A DNA stretch of 64,000 nt. Source: CAZEPJ01 sp964514105. GTDB lineage: Bacteria; Desulfobacterota; Desulfocorpusculales; Desulfocorpusculum. The stretch lies in assembly GCA_964514105.1 (NCBI GenBank), contig CAZEPJ010000008.1, positions 1 through 64,000 on the forward strand. Reading direction: 5' to 3'. The notes under the pieces are model-generated. The model ran no database searches, was not told where the DNA came from, and worked only from the letters and a program-made list of their open reading frames with translations. Both the position numbers and the translations under genes were made by a program. Below are positions 24,081-33,700 of this stretch, one piece after another (position 1 is the stretch's first letter; each line of letters begins with the position of its first letter).

Positions 24081-25418
24081 ATGACGAACGGAGCGAAGAA
24101 GGTGCTCATCGTGGACGACGAGGAGATCCTCACGTGGATCATGTCCAAGACGTTGTCCAAGGATCGGAAGAAGTACGAGGTGTTGGTTGCCAACGACGGA
24201 AACAAGGCGCTGGAGATCATGTCTTCGGTGGCCGTGGATCTGGTCATCACCGATATCCGGATGCCCGGAATGTCGGGCTTGGACCTGCTTGAACAGGTCC
24301 GGGCGCGCTACCCCGAGACCAAGGTGATCATCATGACCGCGTACGGCAATCCCGAGGTCCAGCGGGAGGCCAACGAGCGGGGCTGCCTGCACTACCTGGA
24401 GAAGCCGTTCAAGATCGAGGATTTGCGCAACCTGATTCTGGACGCCATCAAGGTGAGCAAGAAGGGGTTCGTGGGCCGGGTGGCCGATCTGCAGCTGACG
24501 GACATCATCCAGCTGAACTGCCTGGGAAAGATGAAGACGGCCCTGTCGGTGTCCAAGGAGGACATGGAAGGGGTGATCTATTTCCAGGACGGCGAGATCG
24601 TTCACGCCGAGTGCGGCGGGAAGACGGGGCAGGATGCGTTCTTCATGATCCTGGGGTGGGAAGGGGGAGACTTCACCACCATGAGCGGGGCCGAGCCTCC
24701 GGCGAGGACCCTGAGCGGGCCATGGCAGGAATTGCTTATTGAGGCCATGAGACGAAAGGACGAGGGGAAGGCTGCCGAAAAGGGTGGCGATGCCTCCGTG
24801 AGCCTCGTGGACACGGCGGGCGGGGAAGAGATGGCCATGGAGGAGGCGACGGAGGAGGAGTTCGACGCCCCCGAGATCGACTATGAGACCGGGCAGCCCA
24901 CCGGGGAGCGGGAACCGGCCAGACTGATCCTGCCGGGGGCGCCCCGGGGGGATGCTGGTTCGGAGCCGCCCAGGTCTTCGGTGGTGGAGAGAATCCCCAA
25001 GGAGGTGATCGAGGAGCCCAAGGCAGTCCGGCCCAAGTCCACCAAGGAGAAGACTGCGTTGATTCAGAAGTGCCTGGTGGACTGGCAGCGGGACAGCGAG
25101 GAGATCCAGGGGGCAGCCGTGGTCACGCTGGAGGGATTGACCCTCGGGGCGCACGTGGCGCAGGGTGGGGTCACGCCCGAGCAACTGGGGGCCCTCACGG
25201 CAGCCATCTACAAGATCGGCAGCAAGAGCGTCAAGGCGCTGCGGCGGGGGACCCTGGATGAGCTCTATCTTCGGGGCAACCAGGGCAGCGTGCATCTGTA
25301 CAGCATCGGGGCCGGCGCCATCCTCTCGGTGCTCGCGCGGTCGGACGCCAACATGGGGATGGTGCATTTCGAAGCGCGGCAGCAGTGCAAGCGGGTGGCC
25401 GAAGTCATGGGATTCTAG
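24081..25418 (+). CDS. Receiver-DUF4388-Roadblock/LC7 protein
   Basis: A 445-residue modular signalling protein. Residues 1-125 are a receiver domain with acidic pair VDDEE and phospho-acceptor Asp58. Residues about 130-235 resemble DUF4388, with FVGRVADLQLTDIIQL and GVIYFQDGEIVHAECG. An acidic, poorly conserved linker covers 236-330. Residues 330-445 look like a Roadblock/LC7 domain (GAAVVTLEGLTLGAHVA), the fold of MglB. It likely links phosphorelay signals to the small GTPase encoded downstream. Preceded by a sigma-54 promoter. Confidence 0.82.
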   Translation: MTNGAKKVLIVDDEEILTWIMSKTLSKDRKKYEVLVANDGNKALEIMSSVAVDLVITDIRMPGMSGLDLLEQVRARYPETKVIIMTAYGNPEVQREANERGCLHYLEKPFKIEDLRNLILDAIKVSKKGFVGRVADLQLTDIIQLNCLGKMKTALSVSKEDMEGVIYFQDGEIVHAECGGKTGQDAFFMILGWEGGDFTTMSGAEPPARTLSGPWQELLIEAMRRKDEGKAAEKGGDASVSLVDTAGGEEMAMEEATEEEFDAPEIDYETGQPTGEREPARLILPGAPRGDAGSEPPRSSVVERIPKEVIEEPKAVRPKSTKEKTALIQKCLVDWQRDSEEIQGAAVVTLEGLTLGAHVAQGGVTPEQLGALTAAIYKIGSKSVKALRRGTLDELYLRGNQGSVHLYSIGAGAILSVLARSDANMGMVHFEARQQCKRVAEVMGF

Positions 25419-25442
25419 TCCTCGGATAGGGGCAAAAAGGAG

Positions 25443-25471
25443 TTGAACTTTTCCCCTGCCTTTGTTATGGT
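25443..25471 (+). promoter_or_regulatory. Sigma-70 promoter ahead of mglB-mglA
   Basis: TTGAAC at 25443-25448 and TATGGT at 25466-25471 with a 17-base spacer. It would give mglB-mglA a promoter independent of the upstream sigma-54 promoter. Confidence 0.6.
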
Positions 25472-25537
25472 GCGTGGGTGTGTTTGGCCCCGCGAGGGTG
25501 TGGAAGCCGCGGCACGTCCCTTCGAAACCAGGGTGCG

Positions 25538-25945
25538 ATGTCCATGGATATCGTCTTAGTTCAGGAGGACCTTGACCGCATTCAGGGTTGCCTTCGAAGG
25601 GTCTTGGACAAGTCCGGGGCTCACTCCATCCTGCTCATCGATCGATCCGGGCAGCTCATATCCAATTGGGGGGAAAAGACGCCCGAGGACTCCGTGGCCC
25701 TGGCCGCGCTGACCGCGGCCAACTTCGGGGCCACGGCGGCCATCGCGCGCATGCTGGGCGAGCGGGATTTTTCGTTGCTGTTTCACAAGGGCAAGGAGGA
25801 GAACATCCATTTCTCGTCCGTGGGAGAGGACTTCCTCCTGGTCACGCTCTTCAACAACAACGCCTCGTTGGGGCTGGTGCGTCTCCACGTCGAAAAGGCG
25901 ATTCAGGAACTGGCTCGGATCTTCGAGACCGTGTTCAGACGCTAG
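25538..25945 (+). CDS. mglB: Roadblock/LC7 protein, MglB-like GTPase-activating partner
   Basis: A 135-residue single Roadblock domain (residues about 10-110, with HSILLIDRSGQLISNWG and ALTAANFGATAAIA). In Myxococcus MglB is the GTPase-activating protein for MglA and marks the lagging pole. Adjacency to an MglA homologue 18 bases downstream supports the same role. An in-frame second ATG at 25544 is possible. Confidence 0.85.
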   Translation: MSMDIVLVQEDLDRIQGCLRRVLDKSGAHSILLIDRSGQLISNWGEKTPEDSVALAALTAANFGATAAIARMLGERDFSLLFHKGKEENIHFSSVGEDFLLVTLFNNNASLGLVRLHVEKAIQELARIFETVFRR

Positions 25946-25963
25946 ACAGCGGGAAGGAACAGG

Positions 25964-26593
25964 ATGTCCTTTATCAACTTCGCGGGGCGAGAAATCCAGT
26001 GCAAGATCGTCTATTACGGCCCCGGACGATGCGGCAAGACGACGAACCTCAAGTACATCTTCTCCAAGATCCGCATGAACGTTCGCGGCAAGATGATCAG
26101 CATCGATACCAAAGGGGACAAGACCCTCTTCTTCGACTTCTTGCCACTGGATCTGGGAAAGGTGGGAGGGTTCAGCATACGCATCCAGCTCTACACGGTG
26201 CCCGGGCAGGTTCATTACAACGCGACGCGCAAGCTGGTCCTGAAGGGCGTCGACGGGGTGGTGTTTGTCGCCGATTCCCTGAGGGTGAGGCGAGAGAAGA
26301 ACATCGAGAGCCTCCAGAACCTCGTCGACAACCTCAAGGAGGAGGGCCTGAACGTTCGGGAGATCCCGTTGGTCATGCAGTACAACAAGCGGGATCTTCA
26401 GGGTGGAACAGTGCCTATCCTGCCTCTGGAGATGATGGAGAAGGACCTCAATGAGCAGCTCAAAGTCCCTTCGTTTTCTGCGAGCGCCATCGAGGGGTAC
26501 GGGGTCTTCGAGACCTTGCGGGCCATCAGCAAGCTGGTGGCCAAGGATGTGAGCCGAAGGGTGCTCTCGGGTAAGAAGGCGATCTCCAACTAG
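25964..26593 (+). CDS. mglA: MglA-like Ras-family GTPase
   Basis: A 209-residue small GTPase. The P-loop GPGRCGKTT is at residues 19-27. The switch 2 region reads TVPGQ at 78-82, the MglA-specific form of the usual DxxGQ. NKRD provides guanine specificity. In myxobacteria MglA sets front-rear polarity for gliding and type IV pilus motility. The nearby pilMNOPQ operon fits control of pilus polarity here. Confidence 0.92.
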   Translation: MSFINFAGREIQCKIVYYGPGRCGKTTNLKYIFSKIRMNVRGKMISIDTKGDKTLFFDFLPLDLGKVGGFSIRIQLYTVPGQVHYNATRKLVLKGVDGVVFVADSLRVRREKNIESLQNLVDNLKEEGLNVREIPLVMQYNKRDLQGGTVPILPLEMMEKDLNEQLKVPSFSASAIEGYGVFETLRAISKLVAKDVSRRVLSGKKAISN

Positions 26594-26614
26594 GCAGAAG
26601 AAGGGAGACGGACG

Positions 26615-28030
26615 ATGGCTCGAGACGACGCGCTGGACAAGGAGTTCGACCAGCTGGAGCAAGAGATCGAAGCCAAGGTGGACAGCCTATTCGTGGAGGT
26701 CGATGCCGAGGGGGATGAAGGCCTTTCCGTGGAGGAGGACCCCTGGAAGGGCCTCAAGGAGCATTTTCTGACGCTGGAATGGGAGATCGACCGATCGGTG
26801 CTGGAGAAGATCGGCCAGGAGGTGCGAACGCTCAAGACTCGGTTCCCGGATGGCCCCATCCATACGCTGCTCGGCTGGATGGGGCAGGTGGCCGACAAGA
26901 TCCGGGATGAGGGGGCCGAGGCCAGCCAGGACATCGTCGCCGTGCTGCACGAGACCAAGGAGGGGCTTCTGAAGCTGGGCGGCGATCCATTTCAGGACCC
27001 TGACCCCATCCTCATTCCCCTCAGGGAACGGGTGGAGAAGGTCCTGCGGGGAGAGGAGGAGGCCCCTACCATCACGCTGGAGGCGCTGGGTCGGGGGGAT
27101 GAATTGCTTTTCGAGGACCTGGACCGAACGGTGGAGGAAGTGCTTCAGGAAGAGGGAGAGCCCCTGACCGAGGCGGAGGAGACGGTGCAGGAGGGTGCGG
27201 GGGCGCCCCCCCTGGGGATTCTGGATACGGGGGCCGGAGAGGCGGAGTTCGGATGGACGGATGAGGAGGAACCCGCGGCGATCGCTCCCGCGGCGACAGC
27301 TCGGGCGGCCTCCGCCGGGGTCGAGGCCCCTGCGGCGAGCCCGCCACCCGCAGCGGCTACGGCGGCCGAACCCGCGGACATGGGCGCCGAGCCAGGAGAT
27401 CTGGATCGGATCAAAGAGGGTCTGGCCGCAGCCGGGAGGGAGATTCAAGGACTGCTCGACGGGCTGCAGGGACCTTCGGATCCGTTGGGGATCACCCGGG
27501 CTTTGGAGCTGGTGCAACAGGGTGTGCAGTCCTTCTCCTCGTCCCTCACCCAGATGGTCTTTGGCCTCCAGGAGCAGATCCGGGCCCTGGCCTCTTTGGA
27601 CCTGGCGCCCAAGTTGCCGGATCCGGTGGTCCTGCCTGAGCCGCCTCGCCAAGAGATCCTCTTCGTGTCCGTGTCCAATCGGATCTTCGGCATCCCCCTG
27701 GATGCGGTGCAGGGGATCTTCCGGGTGCCCAGCAAGGCCGTCCCCCATGTGGTGCAGATGAACGAGGTGGGGTTGCGGGGTGATACGGTCCCGCTGATCT
27801 CTCTGTGGAAGAAGCTCGGGTTGGGGAGGGCTCTCTATACCTTCCCCAAGGAGGAGAAACGAGTCCTCTTGGTGCATGCGGGCACAGGTCCCGTGGCCCT
27901 CCTGGTGGATCAGGTCCTGGCTCGGCAGTCGGTGGCGCTCAAGCCCATGGAGGGAGAGGTGCGTCCTCTGTTCAAGGGTCTGGTCACGGTGGAGAAGAAC
28001 GCGTTCGTTGTTGACGTGGACGCCCTGTGA
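26615..28030 (+). CDS. CheW-domain protein with long acidic N-terminal region
   Basis: A 471-residue protein. Residues 346-470 form a CheW-like domain (EILFVSVSNRIFGIPLDAVQ, then ALLVDQVLARQSV). Residues 1-200 are acidic and probably helical. An Ala/Pro-rich linker covers 205-255, and a helical stretch 265-325 may oligomerise. CheW normally couples receptors to CheA, but no CheA or receptor gene is in the window. Its place after mglA suggests an adaptor between chemosensory arrays and the GTPase module; this is inference. Confidence 0.8.
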   Translation: MARDDALDKEFDQLEQEIEAKVDSLFVEVDAEGDEGLSVEEDPWKGLKEHFLTLEWEIDRSVLEKIGQEVRTLKTRFPDGPIHTLLGWMGQVADKIRDEGAEASQDIVAVLHETKEGLLKLGGDPFQDPDPILIPLRERVEKVLRGEEEAPTITLEALGRGDELLFEDLDRTVEEVLQEEGEPLTEAEETVQEGAGAPPLGILDTGAGEAEFGWTDEEEPAAIAPAATARAASAGVEAPAASPPPAAATAAEPADMGAEPGDLDRIKEGLAAAGREIQGLLDGLQGPSDPLGITRALELVQQGVQSFSSSLTQMVFGLQEQIRALASLDLAPKLPDPVVLPEPPRQEILFVSVSNRIFGIPLDAVQGIFRVPSKAVPHVVQMNEVGLRGDTVPLISLWKKLGLGRALYTFPKEEKRVLLVHAGTGPVALLVDQVLARQSVALKPMEGEVRPLFKGLVTVEKNAFVVDVDAL

Positions 28031-28106
28031 GGACATCATCGGTGGAGTGGCGCCAGTTATCCGGAGGGCGAGAGGATCGTTCGACACCGCAGGGAGTGGT
28101 TCGACG

Positions 28107-29522
28107 TTGGACAACAAGAAGAAACGCTGGTTTCCCTGGCAGCCCAAGAAGGGGGAAGACCAGGAAATCCAGGACCTTCTGAAGAGGACCGCCGAGAGGC
28201 CCGATGACCCGCGGCTTCACCAAAGGCTGGCCGAACTCTACCTTGAAAAGGGGAAGAAGGGGCAGGCCATCGAGGAGTTCGTGAGGGCCGCTGAGTGCCA
28301 CTCGGAAGCGGGTTTCTACCTGCGCGCCATCGCCCTGTACCGCCGCATCCTGCGCATGGAGGAGGAGTCGACGGAGATCCTCCTGCGCTTGGCCGAGTTG
28401 TACCTGGTCAACGGCCTGTTGGGAGACGCCCTCGTTCAGTTCAAGAAGGTCATCCAGCAATACCGCAAGCAAGGAAAGACCCACGAGATCCTGAGCCTTC
28501 TGCGGCGGATGGTGGAAACCGACCCGGAGAACGTGGAGGTCCGAACCAAGTACATCGAGCTGTTGCGCGGCGAGGGGTTTGCCGTCCAGGCCTTCGATGA
28601 GCTGATCCGGCTCTACATGGAGCACCGGGAAAAGGACAGGCAGGAGCTGCTGCCCGAGGTGGAGGCGCAGATCCGCGCCCTTCACCGGGAACTGGAGGAC
28701 CGTTTTCAGCGGGATGGTAAGGCCAGGGAACTGGCCGGCCTGGAGCAGAAGATGCAGGTGGTGTTCGCGGCTGCGTCTTGCGCCCCCCCAGCGCCAGTTC
28801 CGGAGCCAGAGGGTCAGATGGATCTGGAGGAGGTCCTGGAGGAGGAGCCGTCCCTCGGGGAGGGAACGCCCCAATCCACGGCCGATGATCCGGGGTTACG
28901 AGTCCAGGAGGCGTTGCTCTACGCTGAGCAGGGGTTGTTCGACGAGGCGGAGTCCGTTCTGGAGTCCCTCCTGGAGGCGTGGCCCGATCACGAGGAGGCG
29001 CGCCGGTCGCTGGAGGCGGTTCGGCTGCAGAAGGGCGGCGCCCACGAGTCCGGCGACCCGAGGGGGGTCGTCCAGAAGCTTGATGCCCTGGAGGAGAAGC
29101 AGCGGAGGGGGGGGCACGCGGGCGCCGGCGAGGCGCTGGGGCGACCCGACGGGGGAGCTCGAAGCCCCAGGGCCCACTACGAACTGGGGCTGGCGTATCG
29201 GGAACTGGGGTTGACGGACCTGTGCATCGAGGAATGGAACGCCGCCCTGGGGGACCCTTCCCTGGCCTTCGATTGCCATCGAGGCCTTGGTGCCTGCTAC
29301 GGCGAGAAGGGGGAGATGGAGAAGAGCATCCACCATCTCCAAGAGGCCTTCAACTGCTCGGACGTTGCCCAGGCGGCATGGCTGGACGTTGGGTACGAGC
29401 TGGCGCAGGCCTTGGAACGGGAGGGGAGGCGCGATGAGGCGCTGCGCCTCTACCGGAAGATCGGCGAGCAGGACCAGGGCTTTCGGGACATCCAGGAACG
29501 TGTCAAGTCCCTGAGCCGATGA
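28107..29522 (+). CDS. TPR-repeat protein
   Basis: A 471-residue soluble protein with TPR repeats in two blocks, about residues 25-160 and 270-460, separated by a coiled segment near 165-225. It likely scaffolds the polarity proteins encoded just upstream. The TTG at 28107 is used because the frame has no nearer initiation codon before MDNKKKRWFPWQ and a GGGAG element lies ten bases upstream. Its stop overlaps the next start (ATGA). Confidence 0.75.
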   Translation: MDNKKKRWFPWQPKKGEDQEIQDLLKRTAERPDDPRLHQRLAELYLEKGKKGQAIEEFVRAAECHSEAGFYLRAIALYRRILRMEEESTEILLRLAELYLVNGLLGDALVQFKKVIQQYRKQGKTHEILSLLRRMVETDPENVEVRTKYIELLRGEGFAVQAFDELIRLYMEHREKDRQELLPEVEAQIRALHRELEDRFQRDGKARELAGLEQKMQVVFAAASCAPPAPVPEPEGQMDLEEVLEEEPSLGEGTPQSTADDPGLRVQEALLYAEQGLFDEAESVLESLLEAWPDHEEARRSLEAVRLQKGGAHESGDPRGVVQKLDALEEKQRRGGHAGAGEALGRPDGGARSPRAHYELGLAYRELGLTDLCIEEWNAALGDPSLAFDCHRGLGACYGEKGEMEKSIHHLQEAFNCSDVAQAAWLDVGYELAQALEREGRRDEALRLYRKIGEQDQGFRDIQERVKSLSR

Positions 29523-30103
29523 CCTTGCGGTCTTTCCCCGAGAATGCAGCAACGGAAACTGGGGTGCAGCCTGCCGGCCCGGACAAGAGCCAGGTTCGGC
29601 AATGGCTCGAGCGCGCTGCGGCCCTGGCGGCCCGGGGTGACGAGAGGGGGGCCCTGGCGATCCTCGACGCCCTGGTGGGCGCCGTGGTGTTTCGTCGCGA
29701 TGCCCTCAGGCTGTGGCTGGATCTGGTGGGGCGGGTGTCCCCCGGCGAGCTGGCGCGGGCGAGGTCCGAGGCGGTCAGATGGGCCCGGGAGGCGCTGGCC
29801 TCGCTCAAGAGAGGCGTCGGGGCAAGGCAAGGCGGCGGGGCCGAACAAGGGGTGGTGTCCCGCACCCTGGCCAGGCTCTACTGGGAGCAAGGGCACCGCG
29901 GGCGGGCCTTGGAGCTGTACCGGATCTTGCTTGATCGGCATCCCGGCGATGAGGATCTTCGCCGGGAGTTCGAGGGGCGGTTGGCCGCCGAGGCGCCCGG
30001 GCGGGGGGACTCGAGGCATCTCCACGTGCTGGAGGCCTGGGCCGATCGGATCCGCAGGCACCGGCAAGGGGGCAAGGTCGCGCCGGACGAGGGGAAGGGC
30101 TGA
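29519..30103 (+). CDS. Small TPR-like protein
   Basis: A 194-residue helical protein with a TPR-like pair around residues 115-145 (RLYWEQGHRGRALELYRILL). An earlier pair is less clear, and the tail is basic. It is translationally coupled to the larger TPR gene and closes the cluster before efp. Function is unknown beyond probable scaffolding. Confidence 0.65.
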   Translation: MTLRSFPENAATETGVQPAGPDKSQVRQWLERAAALAARGDERGALAILDALVGAVVFRRDALRLWLDLVGRVSPGELARARSEAVRWAREALASLKRGVGARQGGGAEQGVVSRTLARLYWEQGHRGRALELYRILLDRHPGDEDLRREFEGRLAAEAPGRGDSRHLHVLEAWADRIRRHRQGGKVAPDEGKG

Positions 30104-30172
30104 GCGTGTCGGGCGGGGTCCGGATGGCGGAAGCGTCGGGGTCCCGGATTCCTGCGTCGAGGGAGATGGTTC

Positions 30173-30739
30173 ATGTACACGACGGCGGAGTTTCGCAAGG
30201 GATTGAAGATCGAGTTCCAGGGGGAACCGTACATCATCGTGGACTTCCAACACGTCAAACCCGGCAAGGGGGGCGCCTTTGTCCGCACGCGACTCAAGAA
30301 CCTGATGACCGCTCTGGTCAGAGAGGAGACCTTTCGATCGGGCGACAAGGTTGGAAGGCCCGATCTGGTGGAACGGGAGATGCAGTTCCTGTACGAGACC
30401 GCGGGCCAGTACTGTTTCATGGACACCAGTTCCTACGAGCAGATCGAGGTGCGTGGGGACCAATTGGGGGACGGGCGCCTCTACCTTCAGGAGCAGGTTC
30501 AGGTCCGCATGCTGTTTTACAGGGGAAAGCCCATCGGGGTGGACCTTCCGAACTTCGTGAACCTGCGGGTGACGGAGACGGAGCCAGGGGTGAAGGGGGA
30601 CACTGCCAGCGGGGGGACGAAACCGGCCAAGCTGGAAACAGGCGCCGTGGTGCAGGTTCCCCTGTTCGTCCAGGAGGGGGATCTGCTCAAGGTCGACACG
30701 CGCTCCGGGGCATATATCGAGCGGGTCAGCCAGAGATGA
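30173..30739 (+). CDS. efp: Translation elongation factor P
   Basis: A 188-residue EF-P of three beta domains, which relieves ribosome stalling at polyproline. The tip loop is KPGKGGAF with Lys32 at the position that enters the peptidyl-transferase centre; this lysine-tip context is the type usually modified by EpmA/EpmB, though no epm gene is in the window. The C-terminal motif GDLLKVDTRSGAYIERV is typical. It converges on the EndoQ-UvrD gene. Confidence 0.95.
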   Translation: MYTTAEFRKGLKIEFQGEPYIIVDFQHVKPGKGGAFVRTRLKNLMTALVREETFRSGDKVGRPDLVEREMQFLYETAGQYCFMDTSSYEQIEVRGDQLGDGRLYLQEQVQVRMLFYRGKPIGVDLPNFVNLRVTETEPGVKGDTASGGTKPAKLETGAVVQVPLFVQEGDLLKVDTRSGAYIERVSQR

Positions 30740-30769
30740 CCCCCGCGCCCGCCCCGGGCAGGCCGCGGC

Positions 30770-33700
30770 TCAGAAGAGCCTGAGCTGTTCGGCCCCCTGG
30801 GGAACGGGAGGGGGCGGATCGTCCTCGTGGACCCAGATGAGGTGGGGAGGGATTTCGGCCAGAAAGCGCGAAGCCGGGCCCTCCCTGCGACCGCCCCGCA
30901 GCCGGCGCGAGCGGGCCCGGCTGAGGTAGAGGCGGTGCCGGGCCCGGGTCATGGCCACGAAGAACAGGCGACGCTCCTCCTCCAGCGATGCGTCGCGAGC
31001 CTCCATGGGGAAGATCCCATCCTCGCATCCCACCACGAAGACCACGTCGAACTCCAACCCCTTGGCCGCATGGACGCTCAGGAGGGCCACGCGCTGGGAT
31101 CGGGGGTCGTACAGGTCCGCTTCTTCCTGCAGGCTCCAGTGGTCCACCCAGGAGACCAGATCCCCCTGCCATTGTCCGGCCGATGAAACGAGGCGCCGCA
31201 TGGCCTCGGACACAGGGTTCCCCGATGCGGCCGGGTCCGGCACAGACAGACGGAGGCACTGGAGGGTGCGTCGCACGGTGTGGCTCACCGGGGCACCGGA
31301 GGCATCGCCGAGGAGGTTCCCCAGGGATCGGATCTGAAGGCGGAGCTGCACGGCGTCCCGATCCGAAAGCCCGTCAATGGATTCCCCGCGGGAGAGTCGT
31401 TCCCAGAGCCCGCAGGGCGAGCCGCTTGCCCACTGGTCCACCCGATGCCGCGCCTCCGGTGAGAGGCCCACCGAAGGAAGGCAGAGGCAACGGGCCAGGT
31501 CCGAGTCCCGACCGGGGTCCACCAGCCAGCGGAAGGCCGCCATGAGGGCGTCCCATGCCGGGTCCCCCCGGAGTTGCCGGTCCCCGTAGCGCTGGCAGGG
31601 GATCCCCTCCCGTCCCAGCGTCTCTTCCACGGGTTGGGCCAGGGCGTGGAACCTGTAGAGCACCGCCATGTCCGCGAACGAGAGATGTGGGGAAGAATCT
31701 CCCCCGCCCCTGTCTGCCCGCCTCATGGCCCAATGGCTGGTGCCGCCCATGAGGGCGTTGATCTCGTGGGCCACGAAAAGGGCCTCGGCCCTCTCGGTGC
31801 CGAACACATGACACTGCACGGGGGGTCCCGTGTCCCGAATGGCCACCAGCCGCCGGGGCAGGGGGGAGGGATTGTGGGAGATGACGGCCGATGCCGCCTC
31901 CACGATGGTCCCGGTCGAGCGGTAATTGTCCTCGAGCCTCAGCACGCGGGCGCCGGGGAACTGTCCCGGGAAGTCCAGCATATGGGACGGATCCACCCCC
32001 CGGAAGCCGTAGATGGATTGGTCCGGGTCCCCGATGGCCGTGATGTGGGCCCCGGGGGGCAGCAGGCGATGGAGCAGCCGGATCTGCAGTGGGTTGAGGT
32101 CCTGGAACTCGTCCACGAAGAGGTAGCGGAGCCAGCTCCGGAGCTGGGCGCGCAGGTCCTCCCGTTGCTCCAGGGCCTGGAGGGGAAGGGCCAGGAGGTC
32201 GTCGTAATCCAGAAGCCCCAGGCGCCGAAGCGCGGCCTCGTATGCCCGCGCCGCCTGGGCCACCAAGGATTCGTCGTGGGGGCCGTCGCCCCCGAGGGTC
32301 TGCCGCCATCTGGAGATCTTCTCCAGCAACCCCGGCAGGGCCCGGGCCGACAGGGCGGGCAGGTCGCGCCCCACGGCCTCCCGGAGTTGTCGCTGGCGGG
32401 CCTCCTCGTCCAGAACGAAGGGGACACCCTCGTACCCCAGCGACGTCCACCAAGAACGCAGGAGGTCGAGGCCCAAGGCATGGAGCGTGCAGACCCGGAT
32501 CCGGGCGCCGCCTGGATCTTCCCGGAGCATCTCCGCCAAGCGATCCTTCATCTCCCGCGCCGCCCGGTGGGTGAACGTGACGGCCAGGAGTTGGGACGGA
32601 TCGGCCCGTCCCTCCCGGAGGATTCGAGCCATGCGATGGATTAGGGTGAAGGTCTTGCCGGTCCCCGGGCCCGCCAGGACCAGGAGTGGCGGCTCGCGGT
32701 GGCCAACGGCCTCGGCCTGAAGGGGGTTGAGGGGGCCCCGGGTCCCCGGATCGGGTCCGGTCTCCGCCGGGGGTCGGTCGTCGAAGGCCCCCATGGCGTC
32801 GTCCTGCGATGGGGCCTGGGGTGGGCAGTCCTCCCCAAGGTCCCCCCTCGTCGGGATGTCCAGGAGGCGCCCCTGCCCCTCCAAGCGGGCCAGCTCTTCC
32901 CGGGAGAAGACGCGGATGACCCCGTACTCCCCGTCAAAGCCCGGCTCCACGAGGACGCGGCCCGAACGCATCCGGGTGACGGCGTCGGCCAGGGCGGGCA
33001 TGCCGCTTCGGGACAGGTCCTCGGGTGGAAGGTCGCGCAGGATGGAGATCTCCGGCCCGCACTGCTCCAGGGCTCGCTCGTACAGGCGGTGCACGCGGAG
33101 GCTTGCCGGACCGCACCCGAGGACCTCCCCCAGGAGTTCTCGCAGCGGGATCAGCCGACAGAAGGGCTTGGCTCCGGGAGGGGGCGCACCCATCGGCCGG
33201 TCGGCCAATGCCTGCACACGGTGCATGACGCCCACGGTGACGGGGCGTCCGCAGCGCGGGCATCTGCCCCCGTGCCTCCGGGTCTGCTCCGGGGTCCAGC
33301 GTACCCCGCAGGCGCGGTGGCCGTCCATGTGATACTTCCCCTCCTCGGGGAAGAACTCGATGGTTCCCTCAAATCCGTGCCCTGTGCGCAGGGCGACCGC
33401 CAGGGCCTCGTACGACAGGTCGATGGCGAGGCGGTTGGCCTCTCTGCCGATTCGGGATGGGGAGTGGGCGTCGGAGTTGGAGACAAGGGTCAGGCCGTCG
33501 AGGTGGGACCAACGCCAGTTCATGGCGGGGTCCGAGGAAAGGCCGGTCTCCAGGGCCGCCACATGAGGCGTCAGATCCCCGTAACACTCCTCCAGGGAAT
33601 CGAAGCCCGACTTGGATCCGAACACCGAGAACCAGGGGGTCCAGACGTGGGCCGGGATGAACAGGGCGGCCGGGCTGGCCTCGAGGACGGTCTCGAGCAG

